Of a stretch of 64,000 bases of DNA, positions 15,792 through 24,523 are shown piece after piece; the first letter of the stretch is position 1, and every line of letters starts with the position of its first letter. Origin of the DNA: a virus; the IMG/VR virus record IMGVR_UViG_3300009370_001603, positions 1 through 64,000 of that record; one strand, 5' to 3'. Made by a program: the position numbers and the translations under genes. Under the pieces are notes generated by a model that saw only the letters and a list, made by a program, of their open reading frames with translations, was not told where the DNA came from and did no database searches.

Positions 15792-16924
15792 TGAAAGTAC
15801 TTTACATAGGACACTATAAAGAGTTTGGTGGCTGGGCCGAGGCTGCCAAGAATTATATCCTAGCGCTGGACTCGGTTGGAATAGATGTTGTTTGCAGAAA
15901 TGTTACGCTCACAGGAGATAAAGAAATATCAGGCAGACTCAAAGAGTTAGAAGACAAGAGCACTGACGGCTGCGACGTTTGCATACAACACGTTCTTCCT
16001 CATCACCTTTGTGGGTCAGGTAGGTTTAAGAAAAATATAGCTTTTCTAGCCTCAGAGTCCGTGAGCATCAAACACTTACCTTGGTTTGACTACCTTAAGC
16101 AGATGGATTCGATATGGGTTCCGAACGCCTGTTCCAAAAAGCTATTAGAAGAAGATAATATCGGTATACCAGTCTCTGTTGTTCCCCATACATTTGATAC
16201 ATCTAAATATAAAAAACAGTATGAAACTATAAATATACCAGATGTAGAAGGTAATTTTGTATTCTACTACATAGGGGACATGAACGATAGGAAAAACTTA
16301 GAGTGCGCAGTAACGTGTTTTCATTCTGAGTTTGATAGGGCGGAAGATGCCTCCTTGGTAATTAAAATAAATAAGTTTGGACACACTCCGGAAGAACTAC
16401 ACAATATGGCATCGGAGAAAGTGGCACAAATTAAATCTAGGCTTAGACTGTATGCCGACCTAGCTGGCTACAAAAAAGATATTATCATACCAAATCAAGT
16501 GCCCGAAGAGACCCTCTACAGCTTACACCAGCAGTTCCATTGCTTCCTTTGCCCCTCTCACGGAGAGGCTTGGTCGATCCCCTCGTTTGAAGCCATGGCG
16601 TTTGGCAGCACCCCAATATGCGGTGATTTTGGTGGCCCTCCGGAGTTTATATCTGACGATGATAAGACTGGGAAGTGTGTGGATGGAGTATTCTCCAGTT
16701 GTAAATGTAGCGACTCTGCATTTCCAGATTTATTTACGGGTAGAGAATACTGGTTTACACCGTGTGAAAGGCAGATTAGACAGCAAATGAGAAAATACTA
16801 TGAAGCATATAAGGAAAACCCAATCAAATACACTGTAGAGAATAAGTCTGCTGGCCTAAATCGGGCAGATCAGTTCTCTTTTGAAGTTGTAGGACAACTC
16901 ATGAAGGATATTCTCAATGACTAA
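15791..16924 (+). CDS. GT-B glycosyltransferase (family 4 type)
   Basis: A 377-residue glycosyltransferase beginning MKVLYIGHYKEFGGWAEAAKNY. The central VPHTFDT is the domain linker; FYYIGDMNDRKNLE opens the C-terminal Rossmann domain. PSHGEAWSIPSFEAMAFG (E-x7-E) is the donor-binding motif, near residue 260. The start is at 15791, overlapping the previous stop as TAATG. It is adjacent to an FkbM methyltransferase and another GT-B enzyme, consistent with stepwise assembly of a methylated glycan. Confidence 0.82.
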   Translation: MKVLYIGHYKEFGGWAEAAKNYILALDSVGIDVVCRNVTLTGDKEISGRLKELEDKSTDGCDVCIQHVLPHHLCGSGRFKKNIAFLASESVSIKHLPWFDYLKQMDSIWVPNACSKKLLEEDNIGIPVSVVPHTFDTSKYKKQYETINIPDVEGNFVFYYIGDMNDRKNLECAVTCFHSEFDRAEDASLVIKINKFGHTPEELHNMASEKVAQIKSRLRLYADLAGYKKDIIIPNQVPEETLYSLHQQFHCFLCPSHGEAWSIPSFEAMAFGSTPICGDFGGPPEFISDDDKTGKCVDGVFSSCKCSDSAFPDLFTGREYWFTPCERQIRQQMRKYYEAYKENPIKYTVENKSAGLNRADQFSFEVVGQLMKDILND

Positions 16925-17930
16925 CCAAACAATCCGCATTATAGATAGGGTAGAGAAAAGGGATAAGTATAATATCCTGACATTCGATACCCACGAAAGA
17001 TACCAAAGCCAGCTCGCCAAGACTGGGCATAACTTCTACTCATTTAGATATGACGATTGTAAAAAATGGGAGGAGTCATACGCCAAGCTTCCAGACAACT
17101 ATTATATCCTGCCAGAAAATTCAATCATCAGTGGCCTGAACATTGATTTTATATTAAGCCAAAGTAAGTTTGGACAGTTTCAGGTTGCCTCAAAAATCCA
17201 AGGGGTCTTGAACGTTCCGATACTTTCGCTTGAACATACGTTACCAATACCCAGTTGGCCGAACGAGCAGTTAGAATTATTCAGAAGTATGATTGGCGAT
17301 GCCAATGTTTTTATATCGGACTATTCGGTGCAAAAATGGGGCATGAACTGTCCGGCTAACGTCATTCATCATTCTGTGGATAGCGACACGTTTACGCCGA
17401 CCGACGCCGAACAATCAGTTGACATACTTAGTGTTGTCAATGAATTTCCCGAACGAGACTACTGCTGCAACTACAATGGTTGGCAGCGTATCGTGTCGAA
17501 GTTTCAATCGGAGTCGAAAACTGTTGACGTTATTGGTAAGGGCAACGAGTCAATTCCAAACATAAGAGGCGGCGTTGCGAACGGTATGGAAGATTTAGTT
17601 TCTAGGTACAATGGGTGTAAGGTTTTCCTAAATACATCTACAATAAGCCCCGTACCGACATCCTTGCTGGAGGCCATGTCTTGTGGATGCGCCGTTGTTA
17701 GTACCGCTACCTGCATGATACCAGAAATAATCGAAAACGGAGTCAATGGCTTCCTGTCTAACGACGAGGGGGAACTCAGGGATTATGTTGAAAAATTGCT
17801 TGCAAACCCCAAGTTGGCAGAAGACGTGGGCAACGCAGCAAGAGAAACAGTTCTTAACGATTTTTCAGAAGAACGATTTATCAATAACTGGAACAAAATA
17901 TTTGATGACTTATACGGAGCACAAAGATGA
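16917..17930 (+). CDS. GT-B glycosyltransferase (family 4 type)
   Basis: A 337-residue glycosyltransferase. VIHHSVDSDTF marks the interdomain linker near residue 152, and SPVPTSLLEAMSCGCAVVSTATCMIPEII near 245-273 is the donor-binding region. GVNGFL and a C-terminal FSEERFINNWNKIFDDL helix complete a family 4 pattern. It overlaps the preceding gene by 8 bases and the following one by 4 (ATGA). The N-terminal domain is shorter than usual. Confidence 0.8.
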   Translation: MTNQTIRIIDRVEKRDKYNILTFDTHERYQSQLAKTGHNFYSFRYDDCKKWEESYAKLPDNYYILPENSIISGLNIDFILSQSKFGQFQVASKIQGVLNVPILSLEHTLPIPSWPNEQLELFRSMIGDANVFISDYSVQKWGMNCPANVIHHSVDSDTFTPTDAEQSVDILSVVNEFPERDYCCNYNGWQRIVSKFQSESKTVDVIGKGNESIPNIRGGVANGMEDLVSRYNGCKVFLNTSTISPVPTSLLEAMSCGCAVVSTATCMIPEIIENGVNGFLSNDEGELRDYVEKLLANPKLAEDVGNAARETVLNDFSEERFINNWNKIFDDLYGAQR

Positions 17931-18343
17931 AAATACATATAGTTAAACCCGGACAACAGGCAATTGAAAACTTTAAAAAGGTAGAGTGTTTAGACAACAG
18001 TGTCGATCTGTCTGAAATTTCAGACAATGAGTGTGAACTAATTATGGCGAATGACATTATAGATTCGTTTGACATTCCAAATATAGAGGGGCTATTAAAA
18101 TCACTAATTAGCAAGCTAAGAATAAATGGCACGATAATTGTCGGTGGCACAGACGTGAGGCTACTATGCAAAAACGTTATAAACGATCAGATATCTGAAG
18201 TTGAAGCTTCTCGAATAATCTCAGGGCTAAAATCAGCTACTAACCTAGAATCCATGAGAGCAAGCTTGATGAATACGGGTCTGAACTTTGTGTCGTCTCA
18301 AATATCAGGCATTCACTACGAGCTGACAATGAAGAGGGGTTAA
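17927..18343 (+). CDS. Truncated methyltransferase-like protein
   Basis: A 138-residue protein with the second half of a class I methyltransferase fold: ELIMANDIIDSFD, then a GLLKSLISKLRINGTIIVGGTD helix-strand typical of the post-motif region. There is no glycine-rich SAM loop at the start (MKIHIVKPGQQ instead). It may bind SAM poorly or be a degenerate partner. It overlaps the upstream glycosyltransferase by 4 bases. A true catalytic role is uncertain. Confidence 0.55.
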   Translation: MKIHIVKPGQQAIENFKKVECLDNSVDLSEISDNECELIMANDIIDSFDIPNIEGLLKSLISKLRINGTIIVGGTDVRLLCKNVINDQISEVEASRIISGLKSATNLESMRASLMNTGLNFVSSQISGIHYELTMKRG

Positions 18344-18344
18344 A

Positions 18345-19094
18345 TTGGAAAACGCGCAACAAATAGCGACGATACAACGTCTGTGCAAGTCATGCATGTT
18401 CTATAACGAGTCGGTAAATATACAAGACGGGTGTATTGCCGACAGGTTAAATAGGGTGGAATCCGCAAAGCGGCCAGTAAACTTTTGCCCCCTTCATAGG
18501 CCAAAAGACTTGGATACTAAAGGTAAAACTAGAGAAGAATATCTAGAGTTATGCGAAGAGCAGCTGGAATGTACCTTTGGGATAATAGTCTATGACGACT
18601 CTAGAGATAAGCGGGATGTTAGAAGAACGATAGATTCCATAGGTAAGATAAACTACCCCAAAGAGAAGTTCTTTGTAATCCTGTCCACATACGAAAAAAC
18701 CATACTAGATAGAAATAGCTCTATACCACAATATGTAGACCACTACAACCAACTATCTTCTCACGACGTAAAATGCCAAATAACCTTCCATAAAGATTTT
18801 TGCAGCACGGAAGACAGGGAAACTGAAATTTTCCAAAAGATTGTTGACAAGACACATTTTGTTAGCATAGACGCTGGAAACCTAATAGATAAGGACTTTT
18901 TAAAGTATGTGAACGACACAATTCAGGCCATGGAAAAGATCGTTGTTTCTGAAGATACCGATCAAGAAGTGGTGTGCATACCAAAGTCCGTTGCCAACCA
19001 ATTTTACCTTAACTATGAAGACTATAAGGAAATGCTATCTGATATAATTAAGGGATCTAAAACAACGGACACATACTCAAAATATGAGAAATAA
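18345..19094 (+). CDS. GT-A-like protein with N-terminal cysteine cluster
   Basis: A 249-residue protein starting at TTG 18345, one base after the previous stop. The first 50 residues hold CKSC, then DGC and FCPLH, a possible four-ligand metal site. From about residue 76, TFGIIVYDDSRDKRDVRRTIDSI looks like the first strand and helix of a GT-A (family 2) fold, but the DxD motif is weak (FVSIDAGNLID). It may be an inactive or regulatory relative of glycosyltransferases. It overlaps the next gene by 11 bases. Confidence 0.5.
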   Translation: MENAQQIATIQRLCKSCMFYNESVNIQDGCIADRLNRVESAKRPVNFCPLHRPKDLDTKGKTREEYLELCEEQLECTFGIIVYDDSRDKRDVRRTIDSIGKINYPKEKFFVILSTYEKTILDRNSSIPQYVDHYNQLSSHDVKCQITFHKDFCSTEDRETEIFQKIVDKTHFVSIDAGNLIDKDFLKYVNDTIQAMEKIVVSEDTDQEVVCIPKSVANQFYLNYEDYKEMLSDIIKGSKTTDTYSKYEK

Positions 19095-19833
19095 CAACAG
19101 ATACATTACAACTCCGAGGTCTAAGGATAGGCCAACGGGAAAAGCAATAAATGATTTTATAACTGTAATTTTCTTTAGTGAAAATCATGGATATAGAATG
19201 AAATCATACGGCCCAGTAAGTATGATACGGCTAGGCAACAAAACGATGCTAGAAAAGCAAATAGAATCCATTAAGGCATGTTTCTATAACTTTGAGATAA
19301 TAGTCTGCTCGGGATTCGAAACCCCAAAGACTGTAAATTACATAAAGGAAAAATTCCCCAACATAAATATTAGGGTGGTAGAAAATCAGGTGCATTTTAA
19401 CTCAAACTGCTGTGAGAGCGCCAGACTGTGTTTGAATAACACAACTAACAATAAGGTATTGCTATGTAGTGGTTCTAATCTCCTAGAGCCTCACCACCTA
19501 AAAAACTTAGACCTAGAGTGCTCATGCGTGTTAACACAGGAGCAAGATGAAGACTCCGGATTCGAAATTAATGTCATATCGGAAGGTGGCGTGCTGGAAC
19601 AGTTCTCCATAGGATTAAAACGGAATTTCTGGACTGAAATTCTGTACTTGGCAGACGACAGGATAATAAAGGCGCTATACGGAATCCTGTCAGATCCGGA
19701 ATACAAAAATAAATTTATATTTGAAGCACTAAATGACATAGCCCCAAAACACGACATTAAAGATGTGACATTAGATTCACCGATAAAAAAGATAAACAAC
19801 ATCAAAACGTTTAAAAGGATTCAGAACAAATGA
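19084..19833 (+). CDS. Sugar nucleotidyltransferase-like protein
   Basis: A 249-residue protein with a nucleotidyltransferase (MobA/GlmU-like) pattern: HGYRMKSYGPVSMIRLGNKTMLEKQIESI near residues 35-63 corresponds to the GxGxRM...PK...L..G..L family start. EIIVCSGFE is the next strand. It lacks a clear second metal aspartate. It may activate a sugar as NDP-sugar for this cluster. The related synthesis enzymes (RmlB, FdtA, DegT types) are downstream, and no other sugar-activating gene is seen. Confidence 0.55.
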   Translation: MRNNNRYITTPRSKDRPTGKAINDFITVIFFSENHGYRMKSYGPVSMIRLGNKTMLEKQIESIKACFYNFEIIVCSGFETPKTVNYIKEKFPNINIRVVENQVHFNSNCCESARLCLNNTTNNKVLLCSGSNLLEPHHLKNLDLECSCVLTQEQDEDSGFEINVISEGGVLEQFSIGLKRNFWTEILYLADDRIIKALYGILSDPEYKNKFIFEALNDIAPKHDIKDVTLDSPIKKINNIKTFKRIQNK

Positions 19834-20711
19834 GAATACTGATTCAAAACTACACTTCGATGCTTTCTACAGAAGCAATGTATCTCGCTAAGTCTCTGGA
19901 GCTTGCGGAGCAGGATGTATACTTGTGGCAAGACCCAAATATTTCTGCTTTTGATATGTTTGATCAATTTAAGCCCGATGTAGTCCTAACGCATTATCAA
20001 TTTTTGTCAAATGACATGATTAAATACTTATCTCAAAAAAGACAGATACAGTGCGTGCTTAATGTTACCGGAATTAATAACGAACACATGGGTATGATTG
20101 ACGACTCTTTTGGTGAGAAAAAAATCAATTGCCCGTTTGTTTTTACCAATGCTCATAATATTTTGCCGACACCAAGCGCGAAAAAGACAAAGGTTAATTC
20201 AATACTCCCCGGTTTAGATGTATTCCTACCCGAAGAGGATTATCCAGAATACAAGTTGGATTTGGGGGTAATTGCCACAGAAGCCAATAAGCAGATAGAT
20301 GGATATGTGGAGAACAAAGATACTTATCATCTACTGAAGCTAACTACCGGTAGTGAGAAGGATAAGAATTTTGATATGCCCGTAAATATCCTAAGCCTAA
20401 GAAGTATGTACTCTCGCTATAAGGAAATAATGTTTGCCACCGGAATGAACATAATCTTTAGTCAACTTTTCTATGAAGCCATAGCCCACTCAGATAAGGT
20501 GACGTTCAAATTGGAAAAAGATGAAGAACCGGTTCTGGATAAATTTTTGGCCTCAACGTTTATTGAAGAAGAATCCGACGACCTCGGAGTCGTGCTAAAG
20601 AAGCAAGTAAGGTCTAAGCACAACTGCGTCGGTAGGGCGGCGAGATTTTGTAAGTTTATAAAAAATTCTGACGCTCAATCAAAACTAGAAAAACTAAAGG
20701 GAGAGCTATGA
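19830..20711 (+). CDS. Hypothetical protein, possible GT-B-like fold
   Basis: A 293-residue protein beginning MRILIQNYTSMLSTEAMYLAKSLE and containing FKPDVVLTHYQFLSNDM, a strand-helix pattern seen in N-terminal GT-B domains. The C-terminal half (FSQLFYEAIAHSDKVTF near residue 210) lacks the family 4 E-x7-E motif. It overlaps neighbours on both sides by 4 bases. Its place in the island suggests a role in glycan transfer but no function can be assigned. Confidence 0.45.
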   Translation: MRILIQNYTSMLSTEAMYLAKSLELAEQDVYLWQDPNISAFDMFDQFKPDVVLTHYQFLSNDMIKYLSQKRQIQCVLNVTGINNEHMGMIDDSFGEKKINCPFVFTNAHNILPTPSAKKTKVNSILPGLDVFLPEEDYPEYKLDLGVIATEANKQIDGYVENKDTYHLLKLTTGSEKDKNFDMPVNILSLRSMYSRYKEIMFATGMNIIFSQLFYEAIAHSDKVTFKLEKDEEPVLDKFLASTFIEEESDDLGVVLKKQVRSKHNCVGRAARFCKFIKNSDAQSKLEKLKGEL

Positions 20712-21418
20712 AGCTATTAGTACAGTTTCCCACGCTGGCTAGGCCTGACAAATTCTTGAAAGTGCTAGATCGTTACGTCTCCACTTGTGGCTCTTGGAAT
20801 GAGATCTTTTTTAACATAAATTGCGATGCTGACGATGACACAATGACAAGTCGGCAAACTCAAGAGACAATAAAATTCATTCTAGAGAAACGCAAAGAAA
20901 CGGATGGTGTTATAAATTACGATAACAACACCGAAAAAATCAGTGCAATAAACGCAAACATAGAAGGAAAGGATTTTGATGTAGTCATCTGCGCCTCAGA
21001 CGACATGGTTCCAAAAGTATACAGTTGGGATCAGAAAATTGCACATGCCATGAAAGAGCATTTTCCGAACCTAGATGGGTGTGTTCACTTCAACGATGGG
21101 AATACCAACGGCGATCTTATCACCTTCTCTATACTTGGCAGAAAACTATATGAGCACTTTGGCTACATTTACCATCCGGACTACAAAAGCCTCTACTGCG
21201 ATGACGAGTTCACTCAAGTAGTGAGGGCTTTAGGAAAAGAAAAATATATCGATCAAGTAATTATTAGTCATGAGCACTATAGCGTAGAGGGGACAGAGAA
21301 TCACGGAGACTTGGACTTTGCGGCACAAAAGACACTACACTACTCTGGTAGGGACCAGTTAGTCTTTAACGAGAGAAAAAAACTTGGTTTTCCAAAATAT
21401 AGAATCACGGAGGATTGA
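20708..21418 (+). CDS. GT-A glycosyltransferase-like protein
   Basis: A 236-residue protein with GT-A features: LLVQFPTLARPDKFLKVLDRY at the start, VVICASDDMVPKVYSWDQ near residue 96 (a DD motif in the DxD position) and a LYCDDEFTQVVRAL motif near 170. This pattern is common in phage-encoded family 2-like transferases. The final segment RDQLVFNERKKLGFP is typical for these. It overlaps the upstream gene by 4 bases. Donor and acceptor are unknown. Confidence 0.65.
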   Translation: MKLLVQFPTLARPDKFLKVLDRYVSTCGSWNEIFFNINCDADDDTMTSRQTQETIKFILEKRKETDGVINYDNNTEKISAINANIEGKDFDVVICASDDMVPKVYSWDQKIAHAMKEHFPNLDGCVHFNDGNTNGDLITFSILGRKLYEHFGYIYHPDYKSLYCDDEFTQVVRALGKEKYIDQVIISHEHYSVEGTENHGDLDFAAQKTLHYSGRDQLVFNERKKLGFPKYRITED

Positions 21419-21419
21419 T

Positions 21420-22043
21420 ATGGACCAGCATGATTATAAAAATATGTTGCTCTTGGATAGGATTCAATGCATGAACAGGGGCGACGTGCTGGTAGATGTG
21501 GGCGCATGTAGAGGTACGTACACGCGGTACTTCTCCAACAAGCTGCTACATACGGGTAAGCTGTATTGTATAGAACTAAGTCCAGTAAACTTTAAACGTC
21601 TACAAGGGGATTTCTCTAATTACGATAACATTGAGTTTGTTAACGCGGCAATTTCCGACTCAGATGGATCTTTGAATTACTACGAAGGTTATACATCCGA
21701 AACGCATAACATTCTAGGGCACGATGCGTCTTATCGTTCAAACAAAGAGGTGGGCACGATACAGAGTATTAAGCTCGATACGCTGCTGAAGGACGAGGGG
21801 GACATAAAGCTAATAAAAATTGATGTAGAGGGGGCAGAGAACAAGGTTCTCAGGGGAATGAAAGAGGTGGCCAAAAGAACCGAATATATATTGCTAGAAA
21901 ATCATTTTGATAAAGATTGGCCAGAAATTAGGGAGATTCTCCTTGAGGAATATGGCTTCACCTGCTATAATATAGAAACAGACGCGCTCATTAACATGAG
22001 CAGCAAAAGACCGTACCAGTGTTTGTGCACGAGGAAAAAATGA
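21420..22043 (+). CDS. FkbM-family methyltransferase, copy 2
   Basis: A 207-residue SAM-dependent methyltransferase. DVLVDVGACRGTYTRYFS is the SAM motif near residues 21-38, LYCIELSP the acidic ribose-binding strand, and IKLIKIDVEGAENKVLRG near 135 the FkbM signature. Start 21420 is preferred: GGAGG lies 6 bases upstream and the previous stop ends at 21418. It probably O-methylates a sugar made by the neighbouring transferases. Confidence 0.82.
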   Translation: MDQHDYKNMLLLDRIQCMNRGDVLVDVGACRGTYTRYFSNKLLHTGKLYCIELSPVNFKRLQGDFSNYDNIEFVNAAISDSDGSLNYYEGYTSETHNILGHDASYRSNKEVGTIQSIKLDTLLKDEGDIKLIKIDVEGAENKVLRGMKEVAKRTEYILLENHFDKDWPEIREILLEEYGFTCYNIETDALINMSSKRPYQCLCTRKK

Positions 22044-22909
22044 AACACTTATGCGCCCTCTCAGATTATAATTTCCTGCCGAAAGGCTTGACGTTATACG
22101 ATTCCCTGAAAGAAAAAAGTAGTGATTTTACTCTACACTATCTTTGCCTTGACAAGAAGTCGTTTGACAAACTGTCTACGTACAGTAGCGATACCCTGAA
22201 GGTATATCATGACGAGGAGTTTTTGTCCAACCAAACCCTTAAAAACTTGAAGTTAGAAGATAGGAAATACTATTCTTATACGTTAGCCTCCTTCTTCTCT
22301 AATCATCTCATTGGCAAGCTCAATGCTGACATAACCTACATAGATAGCGACATCTACTTTCATCAAGATATAGACTTAATATTTGAAGAGATCGGTGAAA
22401 AAGAAGTTGGGATATTTAGGCATAGGCAGTACGACACAAGGGTATCTAATGGGAATGGCTGGTTCAATGTGGGGGTGGTTCACTTCAAGAATACTGATAG
22501 TGGCCGACACATGTTGGATTGGTGGTCAGACGCTGTGTTAAATAGAAAATACCCAGAATTGGCTACATGCGGAGATCAAAGATATTTAGATGCTTTTCTA
22601 GCTCTAGACAGAACCAAGCTTTTTATAGATGGCAACATAGGGCACGGCGCCCCTTGGCAATGGATGCTTTATGACTTTAGCTCATATGCAGAAGATGGAT
22701 GTATCACTTGGTATGGTGAAAAACAAAAGCTGGTATTTAGCCACTTTTCACAGTTCGAATACTCTGTATCGGATGATACTTATAACCCGTCAACTATGCA
22801 TCACTGCTTTACTCCAGAGAGCATGTATTCTTCTAACGTCGGCTTGAAAAAGATATATGATGACTATTTTGAAGAAATAAAGAAAGCCCATGACAAGTAT
22901 TTATTTTAA
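22040..22909 (+). CDS. GT-A glycosyltransferase, family 8-like
   Basis: A 289-residue protein with TYIDSDIYFHQDIDLIFEE near residue 100, a DxD metal-binding motif, and NVGVVHFKN near 150 as in family 8 and related retaining GT-A enzymes. CGDQRYLDAFL near 180 is the conserved DQ element. The start overlaps the previous stop as ATGA at 22040. It overlaps the sulfotransferase gene by 20 bases. The nucleotide sugar used is unknown. Confidence 0.72.
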   Translation: MKHLCALSDYNFLPKGLTLYDSLKEKSSDFTLHYLCLDKKSFDKLSTYSSDTLKVYHDEEFLSNQTLKNLKLEDRKYYSYTLASFFSNHLIGKLNADITYIDSDIYFHQDIDLIFEEIGEKEVGIFRHRQYDTRVSNGNGWFNVGVVHFKNTDSGRHMLDWWSDAVLNRKYPELATCGDQRYLDAFLALDRTKLFIDGNIGHGAPWQWMLYDFSSYAEDGCITWYGEKQKLVFSHFSQFEYSVSDDTYNPSTMHHCFTPESMYSSNVGLKKIYDDYFEEIKKAHDKYLF

Positions 22910-23612
22910 CCACATGATGAAAACTGGCGGTAGAACCGCTTCTAAAGTAATCTTTGAGAGCCTTGGACTCCCCGGAGAACCTCGGTTCAAAAGCGGACAT
23001 AAAATGTGTAACTTCTCGGCTTGGGATATTACAGCGACCATCATAAGGGAGCCAACAAGTAGATTATTATCACACTACAGAATGTTAATGCAGCATGAGC
23101 TTTCTGGTTTTAGCATTCCTCCTCATAGAGAAGCAGAACTTGGTGCTGACGACCCCGTCTGGCTCGGTGATAATTTTGAAGATTTCCTAATTAACTTCCC
23201 TAATAAATGGAAATTACACCAACTATACTTTTACTCTAAAACGGGAGACGTAGGAGAAGCATTTAGTAATATAATACAAAATACACAAATTATACTTTTT
23301 GAACGACGCGAGGAAGGCTTTGGCAGACTGGCGAATAAACTTAGGCTTGATGATAAGATAGGCGCCAGATTGGAATTAAAGGGGGGTGGGCGAAAGGCTC
23401 CAAAATTTTTTCAAGATCAGAAACCACCGGAATGGCAAACTACAAAAAACATTTCATTGAAAGTGGATGATGATCAGGCATTAAAAATGAAAAAGGTTTT
23501 GGAAAAAGAGTATGAATTTTACAATAGGGTTATTGATTATTATAACTGGGAATCCGTCCACTATGAATTTTACAACAGGGTTATTGATTACTATAACGAG
23601 GAAAAAATATGA
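22890..23612 (+). CDS. Carbohydrate sulfotransferase-like protein
   Basis: A 240-residue protein related to sulfotransferase family 2 (heparan/galactose type). The 5'-phosphosulfate loop reads HMMKTGGRTASK at residues 8-19 (consensus HIPKTGGTS) and the 3'-phosphate loop reads IIREPTSRLLSHYRM at 51-65. PAPS-dependent transfer of sulfate to a sugar is expected. The C terminus contains a recent tandem duplication of 12 residues (YEFYNRVIDYYN twice, see 23511-23597). It precedes the sugar-nucleotide dehydratase. Sulfated glycans would also be candidate substrates of the sulfatase-superfamily DUF1501 proteins, but that link is speculation. Confidence 0.72.
   Translation: MTSIYFNHMMKTGGRTASKVIFESLGLPGEPRFKSGHKMCNFSAWDITATIIREPTSRLLSHYRMLMQHELSGFSIPPHREAELGADDPVWLGDNFEDFLINFPNKWKLHQLYFYSKTGDVGEAFSNIIQNTQIILFERREEGFGRLANKLRLDDKIGARLELKGGGRKAPKFFQDQKPPEWQTTKNISLKVDDDQALKMKKVLEKEYEFYNRVIDYYNWESVHYEFYNRVIDYYNEEKI
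23511..23597 (+). repeat. In-frame tandem duplication in the sulfotransferase 3' end
   Basis: Two 36-base copies (23511-23546 and 23562-23597), period 51 bases, match at 34 of 36 positions. Both differences are T/C changes that keep the amino acid (AAT/AAC, TAT/TAC). The 15 bases between them encode WESVH. Silent-only divergence suggests that the duplication has been kept under protein-level selection or is recent. Confidence 0.85.
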
Positions 23613-24523
23613 TTTTTGTAGTAACTGGCGGCAGGGGCTTTATAGGTAGCCATTTTGTCGAAATAGTTTTAGGTGAAGGCCATCAAGTGATCGACATAGA
23701 TAAAATGACTTACGCCTCCAGTAGTGAGTTACCTTGGGATGACGATCCGAATTATACCCACATTAAAGAAGACATATGTGACATTACACATATTCCAGTG
23801 TGTGATATTCTGGTAAACTTTGCCGCAGAATCTCATGTAGATAATTCAATAGAATCCCCCAAGGTGTTTTTAAAGTCCAACGTAGAGGGCGTATTTAACC
23901 TCCTAAACCTACTTAGAGCGAAGGTGTATCAGAAGCCCAAATTTATTCATATAAGCACAGATGAGGTGTACGGCGACGTGAACGTAGAAGAGGAAGACAA
24001 GACTGAAGAAAGCATATTGCACCCAAGTAATCCGTACTCAGCAACAAAGGCTGCGGCAGAAATGCTCATCTTTGCCTACGCGAGAACCTTTGGTGTAAAC
24101 TACCAAATCGTTAGAAGTACAAATAACTATGGCCCTAGACAATACCCAGAAAAACTGATCCCTAAGATACTTCATAGCTTGGATACTGAGCAAAAGATAC
24201 CGCTACACGGAGATGGAAGCTATGTTAGGGACTGGCTTTACGTCAAGGATAATGCAGAAGCAATATATAAGATATGCTTCTCTAAGGGGGAAGATCAGAT
24301 ATGGAATGTGTCGGCTTATAATTATATGAAGAATACAGAGATTGTTGAAGCAATATGTAAATGGAAGGGTATTGAAAACTGGATTGACCATGTTGAATTT
24401 ATAGAAAACAGGATGGGGCAAGATTATAGATACTCCATCTGTTCAGAGAAAACTAGAAAAGCATTTGACTGGCAACCAAAGAAAAAAGAACTCCATAATT
24501 TTATCCCCGAAACACCATTTTAA
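23609..24523 (+). CDS. NDP-glucose 4,6-dehydratase-like enzyme (RmlB family)
   Basis: A 304-residue extended short-chain dehydrogenase. The NAD-binding GGRGFIG is at residues 7-13; the RmlB-type TDEVYGD is at 117-123, the active YxxxK is Y143-SAT-K147, and ESHVDNSI near 74 is also an RmlB hallmark. It should convert dTDP-glucose (or another NDP-hexose) to the 4-keto-6-deoxy form. FdtA-like and DegT-like enzymes further on would use this product. It is slightly shorter than the roughly 350 of bacterial RmlB. Its start overlaps the sulfotransferase by 4 bases. Confidence 0.82.
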   Translation: MIFVVTGGRGFIGSHFVEIVLGEGHQVIDIDKMTYASSSELPWDDDPNYTHIKEDICDITHIPVCDILVNFAAESHVDNSIESPKVFLKSNVEGVFNLLNLLRAKVYQKPKFIHISTDEVYGDVNVEEEDKTEESILHPSNPYSATKAAAEMLIFAYARTFGVNYQIVRSTNNYGPRQYPEKLIPKILHSLDTEQKIPLHGDGSYVRDWLYVKDNAEAIYKICFSKGEDQIWNVSAYNYMKNTEIVEAICKWKGIENWIDHVEFIENRMGQDYRYSICSEKTRKAFDWQPKKKELHNFIPETPF

